Positions 1 through 7,171 of a DNA stretch of 8,894 bases are shown here, piece after piece. The stretch is from CAZVED01 sp964626205 (GTDB lineage: Bacteria; Patescibacteriota; Patescibacteriia; SG8-24): contig CAZVED010000028.1 in the NCBI GenBank assembly GCA_964626205.1, positions 1-8,894 of the forward strand. Direction: 5' to 3'. The notes below the pieces were generated by a model. That model searched no databases. It saw only the letters and a program-made list of their open reading frames with translations, and was not told the DNA's origin. A program made the translations under genes and the position numbers. Each line of letters starts with the position of its first letter. The stretch's first letter is position 1.

Positions 1-415
1 CCACCTTGTTCAGGAAAACGACGATGGCCGGCACACCGACCTGACGGGCGAGCAGGATGTGCTCGCGGGTCTGCGGCATCGGACCGTCTGTTGCGGACAC
101 GACCAGGATTGCACCGTCCATCTGGGCGGCACCCGTGATCATGTTCTTAACGTAGTCGGCGTGGCCAGGGCAGTCGACGTGCGCGTAGTGACGAGCGTCG
201 GTCTCATACTCACAGTGCGCGGTCGCAATGGTGATACCACGAGCCTTGGACTCCGGAGCCTTGTCGAGATCGTCGATAGACTTATTCTGCGCGGTCTTGC
301 CGGCAGCCGTAAGTACCGCGAGGATCGCGGCGGTCAACGTGGTCTTTCCGTGGTCGACGTGACCAATGGTACCCACGTTAAGATGAGGTTTTTTACGCTC
401 AAATTTCTCGGCCAT
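1..415 (-). CDS. tuf: Elongation factor Tu, N-terminal 138 residues (3' part beyond window edge)
   Basis: EF-Tu is the GTPase that carries aminoacyl-tRNA to the ribosomal A site in the cytoplasm. Translating the minus strand from the ATG at 415-413 gives an open frame to the window edge, beginning MAEKFERKKPHLNVGTIGHV. The G1 loop GHVDHGKT is at residues 18-25, the G2 RGITI at 59-63, G3 DCPGH at 81-85 with the catalytic His85, and G4 NKV is just reached at 136-138. The domain is cut inside G4, about a third of the usual near-395 residues. The start matches the family N-terminus; no Shine-Dalgarno is visible in the 25 nt before it. It has its own promoter rather than following fusA, from which it is separated by four unrelated genes. 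The truncation is only the window boundary. Identification is very secure. Confidence 0.98.
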   Translation of the reverse strand, partial: MAEKFERKKPHLNVGTIGHVDHGKTTLTAAILAVLTAAGKTAQNKSIDDLDKAPESKARGITIATAHCEYETDARHYAHVDCPGHADYVKNMITGAAQMDGAILVVSATDGPMPQTREHILLARQVGVPAIVVFLNKV

Positions 416-447
416 AGTGATGATGTTTCGTTTATCGGTCTCGCGGA

Positions 448-461
448 CGTTCCAAGGAACG
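448..461 (-). promoter_or_regulatory. Perfect 14-bp palindrome in the tuf leader
   Basis: CGTTCCTTGGAACG (minus-strand sense) is a perfect palindrome about 33 nt upstream of the tuf start codon, inside the predicted 5' leader. As RNA it could form a 5-bp stem with a CUUG loop; as DNA it could be an operator. Function is unknown and chance is possible. It is not followed by a U-tract, so it is not a terminator. Confidence 0.35.
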
Positions 462-500
462 GGGAGCCTTTAAACGTAAGAATAAGTTAACTTTCACCGA

Positions 501-529
501 AGAGTACACGAAACAAAAAATGTTGGCAA
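501..529 (-). promoter_or_regulatory. Predicted sigma70-type promoter of tuf
   Basis: On the minus strand, TTGCCA (529-524) and TACTCT (506-501) are separated by exactly 17 bp. Transcription would start near 494, giving a leader of about 79 nt. The -10 box and the bases after it (TACTCTTCGG) closely match the rpsL promoter (TACTCTTCCG). The -35 overlaps the probable terminator arm of the upstream gene. Confidence 0.7.
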
Positions 530-558
530 GCCCCGCCGGCAAAGCCGACGACATCTGC
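514..558 (-). terminator. Possible weak terminator after the Phd-like gene
   Basis: Just after the stop at 563, the minus strand carries a GC-rich imperfect hairpin. The arms are roughly ATGT..T.GGC (553-540) and GCCAACAT (528-521), with bulges and a large loop that can itself fold. A run of six T follows (520-515). The U-tract is convincing and the stem is not clean, so termination is probable but unproven. Confidence 0.4.
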
Positions 559-562
559 AACA

Positions 563-1114
563 TCACTCGATCGGTTCAAGGTAGAACCGCTCCTCTTCTT
601 CGAGCGATTGCTCCGTTTCGACCTGCTTCGGCGACCGTTCGATAGGACGTGAGTCCGGTCGTTCGGCTGCAGACTGCAGAACTTCGGTGCGTTTTCGCTC
701 TTGAGCGGTCTTCCAATCCCCGATGTCGCGGTTTATCTTATCCAGCAGCTCCTCCTGTGTCAAGTCCGACTGCCCCATCTTCCGTGGGGTGGATGGAGTA
801 GCTACATTTTGGCTCTGTTGAGGAACAAAACGGCTTTCTTGCAGGGGTACTGCTGGGGGTGCAGGTGCCGGTTGAACCGGTGCCGAAAACGGCATCGAGT
901 ATTCTGTCGGCATCTGCTGCGGCGGAAGCGGCTGCGGGGCCTGCTGTTCGGTTGCTGCGGGGGCAGAAACCGGGGTCGAACCGGCCAACAGTCGCTCGTA
1001 AGATTCCATGTCCATGACGACATAGGACTTCCCTGTCGACGGGTCGGGGACGATCATCGTGTTGCCGGTCTTCGCGACGAGACCGATGAGTTTTTGGAGG
1101 AATTCGGACTGCAT
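563..1114 (-). CDS. Hypothetical protein: Phd/YefM-like N-terminal region, Pro/Gln-rich linker, acidic C-terminal tail
   Basis: This 183-residue soluble protein matches no named family that I recognise. Residues about 8-44 (LIGLVAKTGNTMIVPDPSTG, then SYVVMDMESYERLL) look like the start of a Phd/YefM antitoxin fold: a helix, a strand, and the VVMDMESYERL pattern. Residues about 46-112 are Pro/Gln/Ala-rich and probably disordered. Residues about 115-165 are polar and likely helical. The protein ends in a strongly acidic stretch followed by FYLEPIE. No toxin gene is adjacent, so an antitoxin role is unsupported; similar short domains occur as general dimerisation modules. The start at 1114 is nine nt after a good -10 box, which implies an almost leaderless mRNA, and no Shine-Dalgarno is visible. 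tuf lies downstream on the same strand with its own promoter. Confidence 0.85.
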   Translation of the reverse strand: MQSEFLQKLIGLVAKTGNTMIVPDPSTGKSYVVMDMESYERLLAGSTPVSAPAATEQQAPQPLPPQQMPTEYSMPFSAPVQPAPAPPAVPLQESRFVPQQSQNVATPSTPRKMGQSDLTQEELLDKINRDIGDWKTAQERKRTEVLQSAAERPDSRPIERSPKQVETEQSLEEEERFYLEPIE

Positions 1115-1123
1115 AGTGGGCCT

Positions 1124-1151
1124 AGTATACCGCCGAACGACGCGGCGTCAA
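1124..1151 (-). promoter_or_regulatory. Predicted strong promoter of the Phd-like gene (near-leaderless)
   Basis: Minus-strand TTGACG (1151-1146), a 16-bp spacer and TATACT (1129-1124). Only nine bases separate the -10 from the ATG at 1114, so the expected start site leaves zero to about three nt of leader. The -35 begins four bases after the U-tract of the preceding terminator. Confidence 0.75.
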
Positions 1152-1154
1152 GAT

Positions 1155-1181
1155 AAAAAACGACCCCCAATATGGGGGTCG
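1155..1181 (-). terminator. Intrinsic terminator of the coiled-coil membrane protein gene
   Basis: CGACCCCC (1181-1174, minus sense) pairs perfectly over 8 bp with GGGGGTCG (1168-1161) across a 5-nt loop, and six T follow (1160-1155). It lies 8 nt after the stop codon at 1190. Confidence 0.9.
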
Positions 1182-1189
1182 TGCGGAGT

Positions 1190-1996
1190 TCATTCGCGCT
1201 CACGGCGAGGCGGCGGTTCTTGCGCGGTCATCTCATGGACCTCGGATTCGATCTGATCGATGGCTTGAAGGGTCGCGACATGCCCCGCGACATCCTGCGT
1301 GAGTCCCCCGTTGCTGGAATCGGCAGGAAGAACCTTCTCAATGTCGGCAGCAAGTGCCTTGAGATTTTTCCGCTCCTCAAGCAAGCCTTTCACTTGAGCT
1401 TCCCGGCTCTGCGCCTCACGAGTCCACTCGATCTGATCATCGAGATCCCGCAAAAATGCATCCCTGCGAGCGATGAGCTCCTGTCGCTTCTTGTACGATT
1501 GCGCGACAAGCTCCTCGTACAGCTCCGAACGTCCGGCGACGAGATGGATCCTCGCTCTCGCTTCCTGAAACGCCGCGATGTCGTGACGCAAGGCCGCGAG
1601 GACCGTTGAGCGCTTTCGCAAGAAGCGCGCGATGTCCGAGTGTGTCGCTTTCCTCAACAACACCTCACAAACAAGCGGAGCAGGCGACACGAGAAAGGCG
1701 AAAGTGCCTGCGACAATGCCAGTACCGACCCAGGGCGACAGGAAACTAAGCGAACTTACTAGGGCGTTGAGGAGACCGGCGCATAAGGACCATAAAAGGA
1801 GTTTTCCGATGGCGTCGAACGACGTAAGAAAGCGCATCACCGCGACGATGCGCGGATGGAACCGCTGTTCCGGCGGCACGAGCATTGTCGCTTCCCGCTC
1901 AGCGATCGCCACATCGAGCGTGGCGAGCAGGTTCTCGCCAGCGCAGGTACGTAGCAGCTCATCGGCCCGACAAAGGCCGTTTCGCGCGTCAGTCAT
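1190..1996 (-). CDS. Hypothetical two-TM membrane protein with a long cytosolic coiled coil
   Basis: This 268-residue protein is of unrecognised family. A polar N-terminal region (1-60) is followed by two hydrophobic segments at about 64-85 and 88-112, which would form a hairpin with both ends on the same side. Residues about 120-225 are rich in Glu/Lys/Arg/Leu/Ala and look like a long helical coiled coil. The tail (235-268) is charged and ends PPPRRERE. The architecture suggests a membrane-tethered scaffold or organising protein, but no enzymatic motif is visible. The start at 1996 is fixed by a strong Shine-Dalgarno AAGGAG (2009-2004) seven nt upstream. It is transcribed divergently from the small membrane protein at 2128 from a shared intergenic dyad, and ends at its own terminator, so it is probably monocistronic. 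Confidence 0.85.
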   Translation of the reverse strand: MTDARNGLCRADELLRTCAGENLLATLDVAIAEREATMLVPPEQRFHPRIVAVMRFLTSFDAIGKLLLWSLCAGLLNALVSSLSFLSPWVGTGIVAGTFAFLVSPAPLVCEVLLRKATHSDIARFLRKRSTVLAALRHDIAAFQEARARIHLVAGRSELYEELVAQSYKKRQELIARRDAFLRDLDDQIEWTREAQSREAQVKGLLEERKNLKALAADIEKVLPADSSNGGLTQDVAGHVATLQAIDQIESEVHEMTAQEPPPRRERE

Positions 1997-2027
1997 GAGG
2001 TGGCTCCTTGAAAAGGACGACCTCGCA

Positions 2028-2056
2028 GTCCTACATCACCCCAGTCCGTCCGTCAA
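2028..2056 (-). promoter_or_regulatory. Predicted promoter of the coiled-coil membrane protein gene
   Basis: Minus-strand TTGACG (2056-2051), a 17-bp spacer, then TAGGAC (2033-2028), a weak -10 with three of six consensus bases. The expected start near 2021 gives a leader of about 25 nt that includes the AAGGAG ribosome-binding site. The -35 is one arm of the 2051-2070 dyad. Confidence 0.55.
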
Positions 2057-2070
2057 CCCGACGGTTGACG
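2051..2070. promoter_or_regulatory. Perfect inverted repeat holding both divergent -35 boxes (candidate operator)
   Basis: CGTCAACC-cgac-GGTTGACG is a perfect 8-bp inverted repeat with a 4-bp centre. Each arm contains the TTGACG -35 hexamer of one of the two back-to-back promoters. A dimeric regulator bound here would cover both -35 boxes. The symmetry could also arise simply because both promoters have good -35 sequences; no regulator gene is adjacent. Confidence 0.5.
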
Positions 2071-2093
2071 CCCTATGGCTGCTCCCCTACACT
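2065..2093 (+). promoter_or_regulatory. Predicted promoter of the small membrane protein gene
   Basis: TTGACG (2065-2070), a 17-bp spacer and TACACT (2088-2093) on the plus strand. The expected start near 2100 gives a leader of about 27 nt containing the GGAGG ribosome-binding site. Confidence 0.7.
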
Positions 2094-2127
2094 CTTCGGG
2101 TATCCGTTCTTTCCTATGGAGGTTCCC

Positions 2128-2469
2128 ATGCTCACCGAAACCGCGCTCCGTCGTGGCGCACTCATCTCGCTTACCATCAGCCTGCTCATCATCCTCGTCG
2201 GCGGTGCCGTCCTCCTCCGCGACGCAGACGACCTCATGCTTCGCTCGAAAGCGAACGCGCAAGCACCGGCGCCGGAAACCAAGGTCGTGCACCTTCCTCC
2301 GGGACAGAAGCTCGAGGGCGTTTCCTGGGCCTGCCATGCCGCGGGACACTGCTCCCCGGCCTGGCTCACGCGCCCCATGCGTCCAGACGAGACGCCGGAG
2401 ACGCACACGCTCAGGAACGACGCCGGATTCCCCACGGTCGTGCTGACCGAGCATCTCGAACCGTCCTGA
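2128..2469 (+). CDS. Small single-pass membrane protein with a cysteine pair, unknown function
   Basis: This 113-residue protein is the only plus-strand gene in the window. A hydrophobic segment at about residues 11-30 (LISLTISLLIILVGGAVLL) follows a short N-terminus containing two Arg, consistent with a type II anchor and an exterior C-terminal domain. The outer part has a polar Ala/Pro linker (41-57), then GVSWACHAAGHC with Cys69 and Cys75, and FPTVVLTEH near the end. The cysteines could form a disulfide, or with nearby histidines bind a metal; neither is shown. The start at 2128 is chosen because GGAGG (2118-2122) sits five nt upstream; an in-frame ATG at 2116 would overlap that site. It is convergent with the 2517 gene across a shared terminator and divergent from the 1996 gene. 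The family is not recognised. Confidence 0.8.
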   Translation: MLTETALRRGALISLTISLLIILVGGAVLLRDADDLMLRSKANAQAPAPETKVVHLPPGQKLEGVSWACHAAGHCSPAWLTRPMRPDETPETHTLRNDAGFPTVVLTEHLEPS

Positions 2470-2489
2470 ACGATGTCATCACCTACAAA

Positions 2490-2518
2490 AAAACCGCGAA
2501 GTCGCGGTTTTCTTTTTT
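2490..2518. terminator. Bidirectional intrinsic terminator between convergent genes
   Basis: AAAACCGCG (2490-2498) pairs with CGCGGTTTT (2503-2511) around a tetraloop. On the plus strand a T-rich run (2508-2518, broken once by C) follows; on the minus strand seven T follow. It serves both the 2128 and the 3071 genes, and the minus-strand stop codon (2519-2517) lies at its edge. Confidence 0.9.
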
Positions 2519-3071
2519 AACGGAGCCGTACCTGCGCGGCGACGACATCGAAGTCGCGGGCGGAGAATCCCGATGTGCCGGTATTCCACGCACCCATGAC
2601 CATGAGGATCCTGTCTGGGCGGCCTGGAGCGACATCTGCCGTAACCTTGATGTCCATGGCATCCATGACGATGCCCGATTCCATCGAGAAGACGAACGAC
2701 GCACGCGTACCGACGACGTCGACGCGAGGGCGGTCCGCCGGATCTACACCGAACTTCCGGAACAGGGTGTCGACAGCGTTCGATGGCGATACGGCCTTTC
2801 GGACATCCAGCACCTTCACGCAGAGCGTCGCTTTGAGGTCGGCGTTCTGGATGCACTCATCCGCGTCGACACCGAGACGCCGAAGCATCGCATGATCGTA
2901 CGTCTTCCACCCCGTACCAGGCACCCTCCAGGTGACTGCCGTGCCTCTGAGCACCTGCGTAGCAGATGCCTGCTGAGCCACGCCAGAGCGGACGACGAGG
3001 CTCGCGACACAGACTGCAGCGAACAGGACGAGGGAGAAGAGAAACGAGAGTGGACCGTAGCGTTTCGGCAT
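2517..3071 (-). CDS. Exported or membrane-anchored protein with a cysteine pair, unknown function
   Basis: This 184-residue protein is of unrecognised family. The N-terminus MPKRYGP is basic and followed by a hydrophobic stretch at about 9-28, then SGVAQQASA, which would suit either a cleaved signal peptide or an uncleaved anchor. The rest (40-184) is a mixed alpha/beta domain with Cys73 and Cys84 (ECIQNADLKATLC), plausibly a disulfide outside the membrane, and strand-like segments near 122-130 and 153-163. The start at 3071 is preferred over the upstream in-frame ATG at 3116 because GGAGG (3082-3078) lies six nt before it and the signal sequence then sits at the N-terminus. It has its own promoter directly after the str-operon terminator, so it is probably not part of that operon. 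Confidence 0.82.
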   Translation of the reverse strand: MPKRYGPLSFLFSLVLFAAVCVASLVVRSGVAQQASATQVLRGTAVTWRVPGTGWKTYDHAMLRRLGVDADECIQNADLKATLCVKVLDVRKAVSPSNAVDTLFRKFGVDPADRPRVDVVGTRASFVFSMESGIVMDAMDIKVTADVAPGRPDRILMVMGAWNTGTSGFSARDFDVVAAQVRLR

Positions 3072-3103
3072 GACCTGCCTCCGAGCGGAAAGGAGCTTCC
3101 TTG

Positions 3104-3132
3104 AGCCTAGCAGCAACGGCGGGAGTCGTAAA
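3104..3132 (-). promoter_or_regulatory. Predicted promoter of the exported protein gene
   Basis: Minus-strand TTTACG (3132-3127), a 17-bp spacer and TAGGCT (3109-3104). The boxes are moderate matches at ideal spacing. The -35 begins within four bases of the preceding terminator stem. Confidence 0.5.
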
Positions 3133-3170
3133 CGAAAAACGACCCCGCCCCTGAAGGGTGGAGTCGTTTT
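3133..3170 (-). terminator. Intrinsic terminator of the str operon
   Basis: On the minus strand, AAAACGACTCC (3170-3160) pairs with GGGGTCGTTTT (3146-3136) over 11 bp with one G-U. An A/C mismatch and three further G-C pairs close on a short loop, and a T-run ends the structure. It starts 10 nt after the fusA stop. The complementary A-run also allows some function in the other direction. Confidence 0.92.
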
Positions 3171-3180
3171 CGAAGCGGCT

Positions 3181-5265
<2,085 letters not shown>

Positions 5266-5309
5266 AAGGTTAGGTCGATGAACGTTTCAAAGATGGTGTA
5301 GGTAGCGAA

Positions 5310-5330
5310 AATCGGGCGGTTTGCCCGATT
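5310..5330 (-). promoter_or_regulatory. Hairpin between rpsG and fusA
   Basis: AATCGGGC (5330-5323, minus sense) pairs perfectly with GCCCGATT (5317-5310) across an AAACC loop, starting 7 nt after the rpsG stop. Only two more T follow the arm, so it is at most a leaky terminator. It could set the fusA:rpsG ratio, protect or mark a 3' end, or bind a ribosomal protein. In E. coli, S7 autoregulation acts in the rpsL-rpsG gap, so this would be a different site. Confidence 0.55.
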
Positions 5331-5337
5331 CATCGCT

Positions 5338-5805
5338 TTAGCGGGCGAAATGCGCGAAGGCGCGGTTAGCCTCAGCCATGCGGTGCACGTCCATCTTCTT
5401 GCGGACCGCGTCACCTTCGTTGTTTGCAGCAGACATGAATTCCACCGCGAGCTTCTCTGCCATCGGGCGACCCTTGCGGGCGCGTGTGGCAGCAAGAATC
5501 CAGCGGAACGTGAGCGATTGACGGCGCTCGCCACGGACCGGAATCGGCACCTGATAGTTGGCGCCACCGACACGTTTGGATTTGACCTCGACTGCCGGGG
5601 CGACGTTCTTCAACGCTGCCTCGAAAACAGCCTTCGGGTCCTGGCCGGTCTTCTCTTTGACGATATCGAACGCTTCGTACATGACTTTCTGCGCGGTCAT
5701 CTTCTTGCCGCCGTACATCAGGTAGTTGATGAACTTCGCGACGGTTTCGTCTTTGTACTTCGGGTCCGGGGTAATGGCACGATGGGGGGCTTTTTTTCCA
5801 CGCAT
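5338..5805 (-). CDS. rpsG: Small subunit ribosomal protein S7
   Basis: S7 nucleates assembly of the 30S head by binding the 3' domain of 16S rRNA and contacts tRNA at the exit site. The 155-residue protein is the usual bacterial length. It begins MRGKKAPHRAITPDPKYKDE, has FINYLMYGGKK at 25-35 and the S7 signature VKSKRVGGANYQVP at 74-87, and keeps the conserved basic C-terminal helices (TRARKGRPMAEKLA, 107-120). It lies 55 nt downstream of rpsL and 72 nt upstream of fusA and is probably co-transcribed with both. No Shine-Dalgarno is visible before the ATG. Codons 3-6 carry a run of seven A followed by six C, a homopolymer that sequencing could miscount, but the frame as given yields the expected N-terminus. 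Confidence 0.99.
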   Translation of the reverse strand: MRGKKAPHRAITPDPKYKDETVAKFINYLMYGGKKMTAQKVMYEAFDIVKEKTGQDPKAVFEAALKNVAPAVEVKSKRVGGANYQVPIPVRGERRQSLTFRWILAATRARKGRPMAEKLAVEFMSAANNEGDAVRKKMDVHRMAEANRAFAHFAR

Positions 5806-5860
5806 ACTGTTGTTCTGCTATGGGGGACGTTACTTCTGGAGTATTAATGGGGACGGGATC

Positions 5861-6289
5861 TTATTTCTTGCCTGCCTTCGGGCGCTTGGCGCCGTACTTG
5901 GAGCGACCACGACGGCGAGCTTCGACGCCTTGCGCGTCGTAGACGCCACGAACGATGTGGTAGCGCACACCCGGAAGGTCCTTCACGCGGCCTCCGCGGA
6001 TCATGACGATGGAGTGCTCCTGAAGGTTGTGGCCGACACCCGGGATGTAGGCGGTAACTTCCATGCCGTTCGAAAGGCGCACGCGCGCGATCTTACGAAG
6101 GGCGGAGTTCGGCTTCTTCGGGGTGGTCGTGGTGACCTTCACGCACACGCCACGCTTAAACGCGGCTCCCTTAGGGAGGCCGGTGCGCTTGCGGTGCAGG
6201 GTATCCTGCGTGAACTGGAGCGCCGGGGTCTTCGACTTGACCTTTGAGATCTTGCGGCCCTTGCGCACCAACTGGTTCATTGTCGGCAT
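5861..6289 (-). CDS. rpsL: Small subunit ribosomal protein S12
   Basis: S12 sits at the decoding centre and controls accuracy of tRNA selection. The 142-residue protein starts MPTMNQLVRKGRK, matching the family start; the second in-frame ATG at 6280 would remove conserved residues. Conserved segments include KRGVC (45-49), TPKKPNSALRK (56-66), GHNLQEHS (86-93) and RVKDLPGVRYH (101-111). Lys58 and Lys103 correspond to E. coli Lys43 and Lys88, the usual streptomycin-resistance positions, and are unmutated; Asp104 matches the methylthiolated Asp89. Compared with E. coli there are about 15 extra residues between PAL (22-24) and KRGVC, an insertion also known in Firmicutes and some other lineages. 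It is the first gene of the operon, with a U-rich leader directly before the ATG and no Shine-Dalgarno. Confidence 0.99.
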   Translation of the reverse strand: MPTMNQLVRKGRKISKVKSKTPALQFTQDTLHRKRTGLPKGAAFKRGVCVKVTTTTPKKPNSALRKIARVRLSNGMEVTAYIPGVGHNLQEHSIVMIRGGRVKDLPGVRYHIVRGVYDAQGVEARRRGRSKYGAKRPKAGKK

Positions 6290-6332
6290 AAAAGAAAAAA
6301 GCGTGTTCTGGGCATTGATTAAAGCTGACGGA

Positions 6333-6361
6333 AGAGTACCCGCGCCTCGTTAGCCTGTCAA
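6333..6361 (-). promoter_or_regulatory. Predicted promoter of the rpsL-rpsG-fusA operon
   Basis: Minus-strand TTGACA (6361-6356, perfect consensus), a 17-bp spacer and TACTCT (6338-6333). Start expected near 6326, leader about 37 nt ending in a T-rich stretch. It lies only 11 bp after the stop of the M50 peptidase gene with no terminator between, so read-through from that gene is also likely. Confidence 0.85.
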
Positions 6362-6372
6362 GAGAAGACTCC

Positions 6373-7044
6373 TTACCCTATTAAGGCAAGCAACCCCTCC
6401 ATTCCGGCGACCCGGAAGACGATACCAAGCATGGTGCTGAACAAAGGTCCGAGGAATCCGACCGGTGAGGCGAAATCCAGCAAAATGACCGCCATGAGGA
6501 CCATCGGACCGCGCGTCTCGATAAGCATGAGGGTCTGCGCGTGCTTCGGGTGGTCCAGCAGGGAGTGCAGGAGCTTTGACCCGTCGAGTGGCGGAATTGG
6601 GATGAAATTGAAGACGCCGAGCACGACGTTGATGATGGAGAGCACGAAAAGGAATACCACGAGAAGATTCGTGAAACCGAGATTGAGGACGGTAAGCGAA
6701 AAACGAAGCAAGAACAGGTAGACGAACGCGAGGAGGAAGTTGGAGAGCGGTCCCGCGAGCGCGACGATCGTCGGGCCCCATTTACGATACTTCAGGTTGT
6801 ACGGATTGAACGGGACAGGCTTGGCCCAACCGATGAGCGGAAAACCGGAAAGTGCGCCGAGGAGCGGAACGAGCACGGTGCCGATAGGGTCGATGTGCGC
6901 GATGGGGTTCAGCGTCAACCGACCCATGCGCTTCGCTGTATGATCGCCCAACAGGTACCCCGCAAGCGCATGAGAAAACTCATGCGTCGAAAGGGAGATG
7001 AACATCGCGAGGATGGCGACTGCGGAAAAAAGAAGTTGGTTCAT
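6373..7044 (-). CDS. Site-2-protease-like zinc metallopeptidase (M50 family)
   Basis: M50 proteases are polytopic enzymes that cut substrates within the membrane, often releasing transcription or anti-sigma factors. This 223-residue protein is the short form without an obvious PDZ or CBS domain. The zinc-binding HEFSH is at residues 21-25 in the first membrane helix (Glu22 catalytic). The third ligand is in NFIPIPPLDG (146-155), where Asp154 matches the family NPxPPLDG aspartate. Further hydrophobic segments lie near 53-70, 92-115, 124-145, 180-192 and 195-212. Motif spacing and LNPIAHIDPIGT (44-55) are typical of the small rhomboid-sized M50 proteins widespread in bacteria. The ATG at 7044 is only 11 nt after the 3' end of a tRNA-Pro gene, with no Shine-Dalgarno and no separate promoter visible. 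The substrate is unknown. Confidence 0.95.
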   Translation of the reverse strand: MNQLLFSAVAILAMFISLSTHEFSHALAGYLLGDHTAKRMGRLTLNPIAHIDPIGTVLVPLLGALSGFPLIGWAKPVPFNPYNLKYRKWGPTIVALAGPLSNFLLAFVYLFLLRFSLTVLNLGFTNLLVVFLFVLSIINVVLGVFNFIPIPPLDGSKLLHSLLDHPKHAQTLMLIETRGPMVLMAVILLDFASPVGFLGPLFSTMLGIVFRVAGMEGLLALIG

Positions 7045-7055
7045 GTGAAAACAGT

Positions 7056-7129
7056 TGGTCGGACCAGACGGAATCGGACCGTCGACTCGCCCACCCCAAG
7101 GGCGTGTATTACCACTATACTATGGCCCG
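7056..7129 (-). tRNA. tRNA-Pro (anticodon GGG), CCA encoded
   Basis: Minus-strand 7129-7056 folds into a full 74-nt cloverleaf. The acceptor CGGGCCA pairs with TGGTCCG (one G-U). The D stem is GTAT/ATAC with loop AGTGGTA. The anticodon stem CGCCC/GGGCG closes loop TTGGGGT, so U33 is followed by anticodon GGG (reads CCC and CCU). The variable loop has four nt, and the T stem GACGG/CCGTC encloses TCCGATT. A discriminator A73 is followed by an encoded CCA. C1-G72 with A73 is a known identity feature of bacterial tRNA-Pro. The T-loop has C at position 55 instead of the usual T (psi55 site). A promoter lies 13 bp upstream, and the M50 gene begins 11 nt downstream. Confidence 0.95.
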
Positions 7130-7142
7130 AAGACCTTCGGAA

Positions 7143-7171
7143 TATATAAAGGACCCCACGTCGACGGTCAA
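7143..7171 (-). promoter_or_regulatory. Predicted promoter of tRNA-Pro (and the M50 gene)
   Basis: Minus-strand TTGACC (7171-7166), a 17-bp spacer and TATATA (7148-7143). Thirteen bases separate the -10 from the first tRNA base, so the primary transcript needs only a short leader removed by RNase P. The -35 hexamer overlaps the outer end of the inverted repeat at 7167-7178. Confidence 0.85.

Noticed and set aside
59..490. Plus-strand frame across the 5' part of tuf
   Set aside because: Antisense to a certain EF-Tu gene; the opening is a by-product of GC-rich codon use.
563..1114. Toxin-antitoxin module based on the Phd-like N-terminus
   Set aside because: No adjacent toxin-sized frame with a recognisable PIN, RelE, Doc or similar motif exists; the neighbours are tuf and a membrane protein with its own promoter.
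1632..3104. Long plus-strand frame of 490 codons
   Set aside because: It crosses three separate genes, a divergent promoter region and a bidirectional terminator; its composition is Arg/His-rich, as expected of a shadow frame.
3072..3116. Start at 3116 for the exported protein
   Set aside because: The GGAGG six nt before 3071 and the position of the signal sequence favour 3071.
5784..5797. A7/C6 homopolymer at the start of rpsG as a programmed frameshift site
   Set aside because: The zero frame gives a full normal S7; no alternative product or stimulatory structure was seen.
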